Shown here in pieces: positions 40,925 to 51,801 of a stretch of DNA of 64,000 nt; positions within the stretch are counted from its first letter, which is position 1; the number at the start of each line of letters is the position of its first letter. The notes under the pieces are model-generated. The model did not search any database. It was not told where the DNA came from and worked only from the letters and a program-made list of their open reading frames with translations. Source of the DNA: Brucella oryzae. Lineage in GTDB: Bacteria > Pseudomonadota > Alphaproteobacteria > Rhizobiales > Rhizobiaceae. Made by a program: the position numbers and the translations under genes. The DNA lies in NCBI GenBank assembly GCA_012103035.1, contig JAAVLL010000002.1, positions 62,001 through 126,000 on the forward strand. The letters are read 5' to 3'.

Positions 40925-41964
40925 TCACAACTCGCGAACCCGTTGGCGCCTGACGATCCAGATGAAGAACGGTGCACCGATCAGGGCGGTGACGATCCCG
41001 ACATCGAGTTCGGCAGGGCGGGCAATGAGGCGTCCGACAATATCGGCAGCAAGTAGAAGGCAGGCCCCGCTGAGGGCCGAGAACGGCAACAGCCAGCGGT
41101 GATCCACGCCGACCAGCAGGCGGCAGAGATGCGGCACAACGAGCCCAACGATCCGATGGGGCCGCAGATGGCGGTCGTTGCGCCGCAAAGGAGGATCGCG
41201 CCGAGCGCCGCGACAGCGCGCGCGACGGCGACCTTCTCTCCCAACCCGGCGGCAAGTTCATCGCCGAGCGCGAGCGAGTTCAGCTTGCGCGCCGACAGAA
41301 GGCTGACGCTGAAACCGACAGCGAGAAAGGGCAGCACATAAGAGAGCCGGTCGAAAGTCGCACCGCCAACGCCACCGATCTGCCAGGCGCGAATGCCGCC
41401 GGCAATATCGTTGCGAGGCAGCACGATGGCGATAACCAGCGAGGAAAATGCGACCGACGTAGCTGCACCGGCTAGCGCGAGTTTAAGCGGCGTCGCGCCG
41501 CCACGGCCAAGCGATCCGACCATATAGACGAAGACGGCAGCACAGCCGGCGCCGAATATGGCCGTCCAGATATAAGCCGGTGCGGAAACGATGTTGAACC
41601 AGGCCACGCCGATGACGATGGCGAGCGATGCGCCCATATTGACGCCCAGAATGCCGGGGTCCGCCAGCGGATTGCGGGTAATACCCTGCATGATTGCGCC
41701 TGCCAGCCCGAGTGCCGCTCCGGCGAGAAGTGCGAGCAATGTTCGCGGAATGCGCATGGCGACAGCGGCCTGTCCGACCGTGTCCATATGGCCGCGCAGG
41801 GCAGCAAAATGTCAGGCCACGGCACTTCGCGTGTGCCAAGCGACACGGATAAAACGCAAAGGATCGCGAGGAGAAACACGACCGCGCCGAGCCAGCCGGT
41901 CCTCGCTCTGTTGGACCGATATGTGGTGATCGGCTGGCGAACGCCGGATGTGGGCGAAGCTCAT
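40925..41964 (-). CDS. Iron-siderophore ABC permease (FecC/FepD-like), frameshifted
   Basis: The other permease of the pair. It starts [20 protein letters not shown], then a helix ([17 protein letters not shown]). It contains [40 protein letters not shown] and [20 protein letters not shown]. The C-terminal [20 protein letters not shown] and [13 protein letters not shown] match FepD-type ends. Lost bases near 41800 and 41150 break it. Restored length about 347. Its ATG overlaps the stop of the binding-protein gene. Confidence 0.88.
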
Positions 41965-42964
41965 TTTGCTTTATCGGCCGCACCGGCGAGAAGGGCAGCA
42001 TAGTCCTTCAGCACCCAGGAAATGGAAAGTGGAGTGGGATTGGCCGCTGTTCCGAGCGGGTTTCTGCCCAGCATGACGACTGCATTGTTTTCGACGACAG
42101 GCATTCTGGCCAGAAGCGGATTGCGCTTCATGGCATCCAGCAATTCCTGACTGCCATAGGTCACGACGATGTCAACGTCATCGAACATATCGACGCGCTC
42201 GGCGCTGACGGAGCCGGAGAACTGGCCCGGCTTGGAGGCGTCGACCACGCTTTTGGGCGAGCTGAGGCCAAGATCCTTGAAAAATCTCACCCGCGTATCG
42301 TTGGTGGTGTAAAATTGACCGTGCTCAGGTCCGTCGTGTCGAGATGCGTGACGAACATGGCCGATTTGCCCTTGAGATGCGGATACTGGCTGACCGTCTC
42401 GGCAATCTCGCCTTCGATCTTTGCAATCAGTGCTTCGCCTTCTTCCGCCATGCCCATGCCTGCGCTGTTGAGGCGGATCATGTCGCGCCAGTCGGTAGAC
42501 CAGGCCGCTTCGGGATAGGCAACGACAGGGGCGATCTGGCTGAGCGTGTCGTAGTCGGACTGGCTCAGGCCGGAATAGGATGCGAGGATGACGTCGGGCT
42601 GCGTTTCGGCCACTGCCTCGAAATCGATCCCATCGCCTTCATCGAAAAGGACAGGCGTGTCGGCGCCCAGTTCCTTCAACTTTGCGGCCACCCATGGCAA
42701 AAGACCATCATTGTCGTCATCACCGAAATTGGCTCGCGCAAACCCAACCGGAACCACGCCGAGCGCAAGGGGACCTCATGGTTAGCCCAGGCAACGGTGA
42801 CGATCCGCTCCGGCTTTTTCTATCGTTGTTGTTCCAAAGGCATGTTTGATAACAATTGGATAGTTTGTTTTATCGCCACCTTGAACCGCTTGCGGTGCGA
42901 TGATTGCGAAGCAGGACAGAGCAACGAAAACGAGAGAGCGAATGGACCAAGTCATCCGGCGCAT
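41961..42964 (-). CDS. Iron-siderophore ABC substrate-binding protein, frameshifted
   Basis: A periplasmic siderophore-binding protein of the FepB/FecB class. The signal peptide is MRRMTWSIRSLVFVALSCFA then IIAPQAVQG. The mature part starts with the family's HAFGTTTIEK followed, after a lost base near 42800, by a PERIVTVAW segment. Further parts include AETQPDVILASYSGLSQSDY and MFDDVDIVVTYGSQELLDAM. A second break lies near 42290. Restored length about 335. It is divergent from the TonB receptor gene and heads the uptake operon. Confidence 0.88.
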
Positions 42965-43094
42965 TCTCCTTGTGTATAAAGTGGCCTTTCACTCTCAAGT
43001 TAAACCCATCGCGTCAAGGCCGAAGCTCACACCTTGATAAAGCTGTTGCGAATTAACCGTGATTTCCTACAAAAAGCAGTTTTCTACAATACTG

Positions 43095-43107
43095 GATAAA
43101 GATTATC
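43095..43107. promoter_or_regulatory. Candidate Fur-like inverted repeat
   Basis: GATAA-AGA-TTATC is a perfect five-base inverted repeat like half of a classical Fur box, located between the divergent binding-protein and TonB-receptor genes. Rhizobiales often use RirA or Irr instead of Fur for iron, so the regulator is uncertain. Confidence 0.4.
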
Positions 43108-43257
43108 AAGTTAGTGGCGATCCGGGGACAACTCAGCTTCTTTATTGTTTCGATGATCGGACTCATCCGGTCATTGATGGCAACGCTGGTCGATGTTTCC
43201 ACGATTTGAAAACCGTCGCCGAAAGCGATCGTCGCAAACTGCATATCGGACCTGACC

Positions 43258-45379
43258 ATGGACATTGAAAAGACCGCTGAGATGAAGAAAACCACCCCGG
43301 TCCGTTACCGCAGGGCAATTCTTCTGGGGTGCACGGCGCTGGTCATATCCATGCCGCGTCTGGCTGTAGCGCAGCAGATGACGACGGAAGCGCCGACGGT
43401 GCTCAAGACCATTACAGTTGATGGGTCTGGTGGAAGCGACGACGATTCAGGTCGATTGTCGCAACGAGAACCACCGGCGGCGGCAAGATGGCAACGGATA
43501 TCATGGATACGGCGGCTTCCGTATCGGTGATTACCGCCAAGGAAATTCAGGAGCGCAACGCGCAGACCGTCGAGCAGGTGCTGCAATATACGGCAGGCGT
43601 TTCCACCAATTTCTACGGGTCGGATGATCGTTTCGACTTTTCCAGATCCGCGGTTTCGATGCCAACACCTATCGCGATGGGCTTTCCCTCGGCCGTCCCT
43701 TTGGCGGCATACGCGAGGAACCCTATGCGTTTGAACGGATTGAAGTTCTGAAAGGCGCCAGTTCCACGGCTTTCGGAGTCTCCGATCCGGGCGGCATGGT
43801 CAATTATGTGACCAAGCGACCGAAGCGCGAGCGCTTTGGCGAAGCCTATGTCACAGGTGGCTCCTTCAACCACAAGGAAATCGGCTTCGATTTCGGTGAC
43901 AATCTGACCGGCGACGAAACGCTGTCCTATCGCCTGACCGGCAAATTCAAGGATTCCGACGCCGAATATGATTATTCGCGCGACGATGAAAAGTTCATCA
44001 TGGGCGGGCTGACATGGCGTCCGAGCGATGCGACCAATCTGACGGTGATTTTCGATCATCTTCACCGCAATGGCGTGCCTGGAAGCGGAGGCCACCCCGC
44101 CGGCACCGATTTCAACAGAAGCCGCTTTTTCGGTGAGCCTGATTTCAATTATCGCGGCACCGACAGAAATACTTTCAGCGCCATGTTCGATCATGATTTC
44201 GGCAATGGTTTGAGCGTGAGCGCCAACGGGCGTTACAGCAAGCAGGACACCGATTTCGGCTATGCCTATATTTCGGCCACGCCGACCGATGGCTCAACGA
44301 TTGCCAGACGCGATTTCTTCGGAAATGAAGCTTCAGCCGAGAACTTCGTGGGCGATGTGAACCTGAAATATGAGACGAGCTTCGACCGGTTTGAAAGCCG
44401 GACGATGGCGGGCGTCGAATACAACAATTATTCGGCCACCAACAAGACGCTCTGGGGACCGGCGCCGAGCATCGACTGGACCAATCCGGTCTTTACCGGC
44501 GCTCCGGTCAACCTGCCTCTGACCGGCAATACAGCGACCAGGCAGAAGACCAAGGCGGTCTATTTCCAGCAGGATCTGACATTCGCCGAAAAGCTGATCG
44601 CCAGTGTGGGCCTGCGCAATGACTGGCTTGACCTGTCGCAGACGAACAACCTCAGTAACAAGACGACAGATGGCGATCTGAGCGAGTTCACCAGCCGCTT
44701 CGGCCTCACCTATCGGGTAACCGATGAATGGGCGGTCTATACGAGCTATGCTGAATCGGTCGCCCCTCCGGCCATCGGCGTCGATCCTGAGCGGGGCGAA
44801 CAGATCGAAGTCGGCGTGAAATACCAGCCTACCGCATTTCCGGCCCTTTTCACCGCGTCCGTTTACGACCTGACCAAGAACAATATTTCGGTCAACGATC
44901 CAATCACGCTTCAACCATCCACGATAGGTGAGGTTCGTGTTCGCGGTATCGATCTGGAAGCCAAGGCCGAGCTGACGAACAATCTCAACCTGATCGCGGC
45001 CTATTCCTATATGGACCCGGAGATTGTCGAGAACGGCACCGGCGGCAATGAGGGCAATCGTCCGCAGTTTGTTTCCAAGCACCTTGCCTCGCTTTGGGCG
45101 AACTACAAGATCGAGGGCAGCGGTCGTCGCGGCGACATGACATTTGGTGTCGGCGGTCGCTATATTGGTGCTTATTACTTCACGCCTGCCAATACATCGG
45201 GCACCAGCGGCAATGTCCTGTTCGATGCCTCATTCACCTACGAATTCCTCGATAATTCGGCACTTCAGGTCAATGTCAGCAATCTGTTCGACAAGAAATA
45301 CGTCGCCTATGGCGGTTTTGGAGCGGATTTCTACAATCCCGGTCGCGAGATCACGGCAACGCTTCGCCGCACCTGGTAA
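43258..45379 (+). CDS. TonB-dependent siderophore receptor (FhuA-like), frameshifted
   Basis: An outer-membrane receptor. The signal region (KKTTPVRYRRAILLGCTALV) is followed by a TonB-box-like part (TVLKTITVDG) and the plug (ASVSVITAKEIQERNAQTVE, then GVSDPGGMVNYVTKRPKRER). The 22-strand barrel ends FYNPGREITATLRRTW with an aromatic last residue. Two lost bases, near 43455 and 43655, break the plug; restored length about 707. Start may be ATG 43282 rather than 43258. It is divergent from the matching ABC importer and convergent with the AraC regulator. Ferrichrome- or hydroxamate-type ligands are typical for this receptor class. Confidence 0.9.
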
Positions 45380-45430
45380 GATGAGCGGCTCCGTTGGAAA
45401 CAGGCGGCGGAGCCTGCAATCCGGGAATGA

Positions 45431-46436
45431 TTACCGGTTCGACTGGAAGCGCCGCCATGCGGCTGGCGTTTCCCCGACGATCTGACGGAAAGCCTTGGTC
45501 AGATGCGCCTGATCGGTGAATCCGAGCTGGGCCGCGATACCCGCAACGGTCATATTGCTATCCGCCAGCAATTGTTGCGCCAGATCGATGCGCTTCGCCA
45601 TTTGCCATTGCAGCGGAGTTTTCCCGGTTGTCTGCTTGAAGACATTGGCGAACCAGCTTTCCGACAGGCCTACCGCTGCGGCCATTTCGGCGACACTTAA
45701 CCGGCGATCACTGCAGCTGTCGAACCGTGCGTTCAGCTTGTTCATCTGCGCCATGGTGAGGCGGCCATAGCCCTGCTTGTTGTCCTCACCCGTTATATCG
45801 AGAAGTCCGGTCAGAATGCTGCCGATGAGGTTTTCCGCATAAAGCCCGTGTTTTGTCGGGTTGGCTGTTTCATCGACAAGCAGGCGGGCAAGCGTTTCTA
45901 TGGCGCCAAGATCCTGAATTTCCACCGGGTTGCGCATGGCGGCCATGGCCATGGAGGTGCCGAGTGTCGGGCTCAGATATTTGAGCAGCCGATCCTTGTG
46001 GAAATGCAGGTTCAGGTGCGAAAACGGTGGAGCGAAACCGTATTCGTCCACATCGGCACGCCTGCGGGTATATAGATGGCGCGCGTCATCGGGCGATGAT
46101 GCTGGGTAAAGAGGCCGCTGTCGTTCGATATGCGAATATTGGACGAAACATCCTGGAAAAGATCATGATGCGGGGATCGTGCGACAGGAAATAGCCGCTG
46201 GCTCCCGACTGACTTTCAGCCTCCCAATAGACGCTGACCAGCCCGTCCAGCACGCGCCATTGAACCGGCGCAACCACCCGGATGCCTTCGGCTTGCCAGA
46301 TCATCGAATGCCAAAAGCCCAAAACGTTCCGATCCGTATGTGACAGCGCTTCAGTGAAATCCCGGCTTCGTTGCCGGAGGTGTTTCGTGAGAAATGCGTC
46401 GGGATATCGTCGCATTAATATGACTAAAATTATCAT
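45431..46436 (-). CDS. AraC-family regulator, frameshifted
   Basis: A transcription activator with an N-terminal sensing part (HSMIWQAEGIRVVAPVQWRV) and a C-terminal double helix-turn-helix (LSVAEMAAAVGLSESWFANV, FKQTTGKTPLQWQMAKRID, AGIAAQLGFTDQAHLTKAFR). Two lost bases near 46150 and 46055 separate the halves; restored length about 335. Its position next to a TonB receptor is that of PchR-like regulators, which sense the siderophore and activate its receptor. This target is inferred. Confidence 0.85.
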
Positions 46437-46494
46437 CTTTATGCGTTAAGACAAGATAATTCTGCCGAAATGCGGTGGAGGCGTTGCTCCTATT

Positions 46495-46848
46495 TCACTC
46501 GAGGTCTTCCTGCTCGAAATGTTGGGTGACGTGAATATCGGTTGTTTCCAGACGTCCGGGGCCGAGATTGACGAATTTGTGCGGTATGTTTGCCGGACCG
46601 AAGACAACCTGTCCTTCTGTTACCTCAATCTGTTCGTCGCCAACGATGAACAGTGCATTTCCCTGGCGGACGATGAAAATCTCGTCATAGGGGTGCCGGT
46701 GCAGTTTGGGACCATGCCCGACAATATCGGTCGAGAAGAATATGATCGACGCATCGGTACCAAATCTCTTGCCTTCGACGCGCCCGGACCAGGCGTCTTC
46801 GCGCCGCGCCCATTCTTCCCTTTTCAAGACAATGGCTTGTTTCGTCAA
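46495..46848 (-). CDS. Cupin-domain protein
   Basis: A small single cupin of about 117 residues with metal-binding histidines in KLHRHPYDEIFIVRQG and PANIPHKFVN. I use TTG 46848 because GGGAG precedes it; the frame is open upstream to 46920, which would make 141 residues. It follows the ABC permease on the same strand and is intact. Small cupins of this type may bind a metal or a small organic acid; the function is unknown. Association with the importer suggests sensing or handling of the same ligand. Confidence 0.7.
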   Translation of the reverse strand: MTKQAIVLKREEWARREDAWSGRVEGKRFGTDASIIFFSTDIVGHGPKLHRHPYDEIFIVRQGNALFIVGDEQIEVTEGQVVFGPANIPHKFVNLGPGRLETTDIHVTQHFEQEDLE

Positions 46849-46916
46849 AGCGGTTCTCCCGGCTTTTCCACGCGCTGGAATTGCGACCCTGCTGTTTCCT
46901 GATCGGGAACGGAAGA

Positions 46917-48590
46917 TCAAATTCTAACGAGGCCGGAGCGCTTCAACAACCCCATCAGGACCAGCGGCAAAAGCGTGGTGATGAGAATGGCGATGAATGC
47001 CATGGCCATGCCGAGGCCGACCGATCCTTGCTCGAACTGACGCCAGATGAAGATCGAGATGGTTTGCATTCCCACCGGAGCCACCAATATCGATGCGACG
47101 AGTTCACGCGTGGCGACGGCGAAGACGAGCAGCATCGCCGTTATCAGGCTGGGGCGATCAGCGGCAGCATGATGCGCCGGAAAGCGGTGAAGCTGTTTGC
47201 GCCGCAAACACGTGCCGCAGCTTCCAGATTGTCGCCGATCTGGTGGAAGGCTGCTGTTGCGTAACGGATTGGCTGCGGCAGAAGAATGCAGCAATAGGCA
47301 AGCAGCAGGATCAGCGGCGTATTGTAGGGCGAGACGGGCAGGGCTGGCTGGTTCCATGCCAGAATGAGACCAACCGCGACAACGACGCCAGGCAGGGCAT
47401 TGGGCAGGACGGTCAGCACATCGAGCCAGAAACGCCCGCGAAAGCGCATCTTCACCACGGCATAGGCAGCAATCGCGCCGAGTAGTCCTGTCAGCAGGGC
47501 GCTTGCAACGCCAAGAGACAGGCTGTTGACGAGTGCGCGCATGCCGCCAGCGCTGTTTTCGGCAATGGCGGCAAAATTGTCGAAGCCGAGGTTTGATGGC
47601 GTCAGCCCACCAGATATGGTTTTGGAAAGAGCGGTCGCCAGAATGGCCAGCAGCGGAATACCGGTGGCAGCAAAGGCGACGATGACGAACAGCGACACCA
47701 CGGGAATTGTGAGCACGCCGAGCGGGCGCTTGTCTTTCGCCTGCGGCTTGCCGCCGGTCGTCACATAGGAGCGGCGCGTCAGGTATCCAGCGCTGGACCA
47801 GAAAAGCGGCCAGCGACAGGCAGACAAGCGCCAGTGAAAAGACGGCAGCTCCCGCGAGGTCAATGGGCCAGTCGGAAATGCGAAGATCAATTTCCGTCAC
47901 CAGAACTTCAAAGCCCGAGCGGCGTCCAAGGGCTGCGGGCGTACCATATTCCTCAATGGCTGCGGCGAAACCAAGAGCAGGCTTGCCGCGAGGCCCGGTG
48001 TCGCCAGCGGCAGGGTAATACGGAAAAGGAGCGCCAGGGCGAAGCCCCGAACACGCGTCCGACATCGGAATAGCGCGCGCCGACCGCTTCAATCGTGCGC
48101 GATACCGCAAAATAGACGAGCGGAAACGTGTTGAGCGCCATGACAAAGCTCATGCCTGCGACCGAGAACAGGAAGGAGCCAGACTGAACCCGGCGAGTTG
48201 TTCAAGATAGCCGCGCGGCTGCAGGGTCATGATCCAGCCAAGTGTGGCGATATAGGGCGGATCATGAACGGCACGAGCATCAGCACGTCCCACAGCACGG
48301 CGAACGGCACCTTGTAGAGTGCCCGGAACACTGCAAGCGGTACGGCGATAAGGGCGGAAAGCACGACCACCGAAAGCCCGAGCAGAACGGTATTGCCGCT
48401 CATGCGCAAAAGCTTCGGGTCTTCAAACAGGGCCGAGATGCAGGAAAGGCTCGGCCAGCGAGCCTCTCCCCAGTTGCGGAAAGATTGCCTGAAGGACGAT
48501 GAAGACAAATGGCACCGCGACGATGAATGCGAGCCCGGCGACCGCAACGAATCCGAGCGGATTGCCAGCCGCCGCACTGCCTGTCTTCAT
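46917..48590 (-). CDS. ABC transporter permease, two fused modules (FbpB/ThiP-like), frameshifted
   Basis: A 12-helix permease with two BPD_transp_1 modules in one chain. It starts MKTGSAAAGNPLGFVAVAGL, and the first module continues with KLLRMSGNTVLLGLSVVVLS. The EAA-type loop includes SDVGRVFGASPWRSFS. The second module has MRALVNSLSLGVASALLTGL and LEAARVCGANSFTAFRRIM as its EAA loop (AAARVCGANSF). At least five lost bases break it; restored length about 559. It belongs with the binding protein and ATPase upstream on the minus strand. Confidence 0.82.
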
Positions 48591-48610
48591 GTCTGCTGAT
48601 CCTTCAAGAG

Positions 48611-49572
48611 TTAGTTGCTGGCGGCGAAAGCGGCGCCGAATTCCTTCAGCGTTTCGTTGCGCTTGCCATAGACTTCCTTGGCGTCGACCGGCAGGATTTT
48701 TAGATCGCCGATCAGCGGGCGATTGGCCGGAATGTCGGTGCGCGACGGCATCAGATAGGTGTCGGCAACCATTTTCTGGCCTTCGTCGGACAGCATATAA
48801 TCGATGAACTGCCTGGCCTCGTCCTGGTTCTTCGACCATTTGAGGATCATGGCCGGGCGCGGTGCAATCACTGTGCCGGATGCCGGGAAAATGACGTCGA
48901 TGGACTCACCCTTGGCCTTGCCAGCGAGCGAGATGTAATCGACGGCGCCGAACACAGCGGCCTTGGCGCCCTGAAGGACGGGGTTCAACGCTTCCGCATT
49001 GGCGCCGGCGACAGTGGCGCCGTTTTCATGCAGGTTCTTGAACAGGTCCCAGCCCTGCTGCGCCTGAAGGGCGGCGACGAGCTCGAAGGTCGCGCCCGAC
49101 TGGGCCGGGTCCGGCAGATTGACGAGATCCTTGTATTCAGGCTTGGCGAGATCGGCCCATTCGGCGGGCTTCGGCGTCTTGCTGGCCGGGTTCCACGCGA
49201 TGCCCAGCGCAGAGACGCCCTGCGCAACCGCCGTTTCATTCTTGAGGAAATCCGGCACTTTTTCGGCATTCGGGCTGGCATAGGCGAGCAGCCAGTCACG
49301 CTTGGCGAAGTCGGTTGCCGTATCCCATGATGCCGAGATCAGAACATCGACAACCGGATTGGCAGCTTCTGCTTCGATGCGGGCCATGACCTTACCGGTG
49401 GTTGCCTGAAAGACGTTGACCTTCGCACCGGTCTTGGCGGTGAAGCCTGTGGCAAGCTTTTCGATCAGGCTGCCCGGACCTGCCGAATAGACCGTGATAT
49501 CTGCATAGGCCGCCGTGCTGGCCAGCAAAGCGGTGACAAGCGCAAGCCCCGCGCCGAGAATTGATTTTTCAT
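48611..49572 (-). CDS. ABC transporter substrate-binding protein (AfuA/FbpA-like), frameshifted near start
   Basis: A periplasmic binding protein of the ferric-iron/phosphonate/thiamine group. Restoring one A in the run after ATG 49572 gives MKKSILGAGLALVTALLAS, a signal peptide. The mature part starts DITVYSAGPGSLIEKLATGF and contains NPVVDVLISASWDTATDFAK. The paired Tyr of true ferric-binding proteins is not obvious, so the substrate is left open. Length about 320. AGGAGG precedes the ATG, which overlaps the stop of the ATPase gene. Confidence 0.85.
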
Positions 49573-50687
49573 GTTTGCCTCCTGAGATATTGCCCAATGG
49601 AATGGTCTTGTTTTGAGAACCAGCGCAGTTGGCTGGCATCAACTGAAATGCCGACCGGAATGCCCGGTGAAAGGCGGACGCTGTCGAGATATGTCAGTTC
49701 GTGGCCGTCCTGCTGCGAGCCGATGCGCACTGTGGTCAGATGACCGTCGCCGCGAAACTGCGAGCGCAGGACTGTTGCCGGGATTGCAGCTTCGTTGACG
49801 GGAACGCTGCGAACCGAACGCGACGGCAGCAGCACATGCGTTGCCCTGTCGCTGATGGAACTGTGGGCGACGTGGATTTCGGTGCGTGCAATCCTGTAGG
49901 CATTGTCGCGCTGTTCGACCGGCATGACGCAGCCGAGCCGCAGAAAATCGGCGACCTCCGGTGTCGTCGGTTCTGCGACAAGCGCCTCAGGTGCCGCCAG
50001 TTGTTCGATCACCCCGGCGCGCATGACAGCCACCTGATCGGCAAGCGAAAAGGCCTCGCTCTGGTCATGGGTGACATAGATCGCGGTCAGGCCGAGATTG
50101 GCCACAAGCTGCCCGATCTCGGTGACCATGTTTTCACGCAGTTCGCGGTCGAGATTGGAAAGCGGCTCGTCAAACAATACCAGTCCCGGTTCTGCAACGA
50201 TGGCGCGGGCAATGGCGACGCGTTGCTGCTGGCCTCCCGACATATCGCTGATGGCGCGCTGGCCGAAACCGGAGAGGCCGACGCGATCGAGCGCCGAGGC
50301 AACGCGCTTTTCGCGCTCGGCGCGTCCGAGCCTCCGCATTTCGAGCGGAAAGGATATATTGCCGAAAACGGTCATATGCGGCCACAGCGCATAATCCTGA
50401 AACACCATGCCGAGATGACGCTTTTCAGGCGGGACGAAAGTGCCCGTCGCGGCATCTGCAACGGTGACGCCGTTGATCGTGATAGAGCCCTTTGTCGGGG
50501 CGAGAAGACCGGCTACGAGACGAAGCAAGGTGGTCTTGCCGCAACCGGATGGCCCGAGCAAAGCGAGCGTCTGCCCTGTGGGTAGCGAAAGGTTTATATT
50601 TTTCAAGATGGTGGCCGGACCATAGGCAAGGTTCAGCCCTTCGGCCCGAACGGCGATATCCGCTTTAATATTCGAGGAATGCAACAT
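49569..50687 (-). CDS. ABC transporter ATPase (FbpC/PotA-like) with C-terminal TOBE domain
   Basis: An intact ATPase of about 372 residues. Walker A is GPSGCGKTT, the signature [19 protein letters not shown], Walker B LVLFDEPLSNLD and the H-loop VTHDQSEA. Residues after 240 form a TOBE-like regulatory barrel (TVRIGSQQDGHELTYL). It leads the operon ATPase - binding protein - permease - cupin on the minus strand, an unusual order with the ATPase first. ATG 50687 is the probable start; 50702 is also possible. Confidence 0.9.
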   Translation of the reverse strand: MLHSSNIKADIAVRAEGLNLAYGPATILKNINLSLPTGQTLALLGPSGCGKTTLLRLVAGLLAPTKGSITINGVTVADAATGTFVPPEKRHLGMVFQDYALWPHMTVFGNISFPLEMRRLGRAEREKRVASALDRVGLSGFGQRAISDMSGGQQQRVAIARAIVAEPGLVLFDEPLSNLDRELRENMVTEIGQLVANLGLTAIYVTHDQSEAFSLADQVAVMRAGVIEQLAAPEALVAEPTTPEVADFLRLGCVMPVEQRDNAYRIARTEIHVAHSSISDRATHVLLPSRSVRSVPVNEAAIPATVLRSQFRGDGHLTTVRIGSQQDGHELTYLDSVRLSPGIPVGISVDASQLRWFSKQDHSIGQYLRRQT

Positions 50688-50830
50688 TTTCCCACAATCC
50701 AAAAGATTGGGAGCTTTTATTCCGATTGCATGACAGTGGCATGACGCTGCGGAAGCCTGCGTTTTCTGGGTTCGGAACCAGCCGCCATCACATCGGTTCG
50801 TCCCTTCATGCCAGAAGGGAAGGGAAGACG

Positions 50831-51088
50831 ATGATCCGCACGGCGCGCATCGAGATTCTCGCTGAGATAATAGAGTACCTACGCCCGGCTATGCGCCGTG
50901 GCGGCACCCAGCTTCCAGCCATGCTTGCCGCTTCCACCGCGTTGCGGATGTCTCAGCGGGGCGCACCTGTTCGCACCATGCAGCGTGCTGTCGAGAAACA
51001 TCTCCTCATCGATAAGAGCAAGTACGGCAGGATGCGCGCCGCGCGTTTCGCGGACATGGCCGACTTTACGTCGATCGTGTCCGGTTGA
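50831..51088 (+). CDS. Small hypothetical protein (85 aa), basic
   Basis: An 85-residue basic protein starting MIRTARIEILAEIIEYLRPA, with Arg/Lys throughout (RMSQRGAPVRTMQRAVEKHL) and no Cys. GGGAAGGGAAG precedes ATG 50831, a good ribosome-binding site. It has no signal peptide or TM segment. It could be a small DNA-binding protein but I see no definite helix-turn-helix. It is divergent from the importer ATPase and is followed by a dispersed repeat. Confidence 0.55.
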   Translation: MIRTARIEILAEIIEYLRPAMRRGGTQLPAMLAASTALRMSQRGAPVRTMQRAVEKHLLIDKSKYGRMRAARFADMADFTSIVSG

Positions 51089-51190
51089 GCATTTCCGGTT
51101 TGAATTGAAACATTGGAAATGCTTCATCTCTTGTTTTCGCGCATTATCCTACGCAAATCCGCTTCGCACTTTTGCTGGAAATGCTTTCGC
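51086..51190. repeat. Dispersed intergenic palindromic repeat, full copy
   Basis: The segment is flanked by GAGCATTTCC and GGAAATGCT-type ends, with an inner GGAAATGCT. Reading the minus strand, AGCATTTCCAGCAAAAGTGC is followed by GAAGCGGATTTGCGTAGGAT and AATGCG. It shares its second half with 24577-24628. This form is familiar from Brucellaceae intergenic regions and contains several inverted halves. Confidence 0.75.
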
Positions 51191-51786
51191 TCAATTTTTC
51201 CGCTTCAACAGGCCTTCCAGAAATGTCCGGAATGCCTTGACGGCCCGTTTCGATGTGGCTTCGGGATCGTCGGAATTTGCAATCCACTGTGCAGCAGTGC
51301 TGCTGGCCGCATTGATCAGCGCGCGGCGGCTTCCGAGTCGATATCAACAATGACGCCTTCTTCACGCAAGGCGTCGAGACTTGCGGTTATCGTGCGGATA
51401 CAGCCGTTGGCACTCGGCCAACTGGACGGATCGCCGAAAACCGCCGGCCCGTCGCGAAACATGATCCGCTGGATTTCCGGTTCAAGCGCCATCTCGATAT
51501 AGGCTGCATTCTCGTCGACAAAGCCCTGCCAGCGGTCGGGAGCCTTCGCAGAAATCGTGCATAGTCTTGCGGCCATCTCGCAATCGATTTCGTTGATCAC
51601 GGCCTGCAGAAGCCCCTTCTTGTCACCGAAATGGTGATAGAGCGCACCGCGTGTCAGCCCGGCAGAGGCTGTAAAATCATCCATCGAAGCCTCAGTGTAA
51701 CCAACGGTCCCGAAAGCCTTGCGGCCCGCAGCCATCAGCTTCGCCCTTGTCTCGGCAATCATTTCGCTTCGCGGTTTACGCATCAT
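51191..51786 (-). CDS. TetR-family repressor, frameshifted near C-terminus
   Basis: A TetR regulator with the N-terminal helix-turn-helix AGRKAFGTVGYTEASMDDFT and TASAGLTRGALYHHFGDKKG. The rest is helical ligand-binding domain (EPEIQRIMFRDGPAVF). One lost base near 51328 puts the last 45 residues (INAASSTAAQWIANSDDPEA) in another frame. Restored length about 198. I prefer ATG 51786; an earlier ATG at 51804 lies inside an operator. It is divergent from an MFS gene and probably represses both through the three CATACG-N3-CGTATG sites. Confidence 0.87.
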
Positions 51787-51801
51787 GATTCCTTTTATTG
51801 G

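Noticed and set aside
43008-43257. RirA or Irr boxes before the TonB receptor
   Set aside because: I could not find a convincing match; only the Fur-like inverted repeat at 43095 was worth listing, with low confidence.
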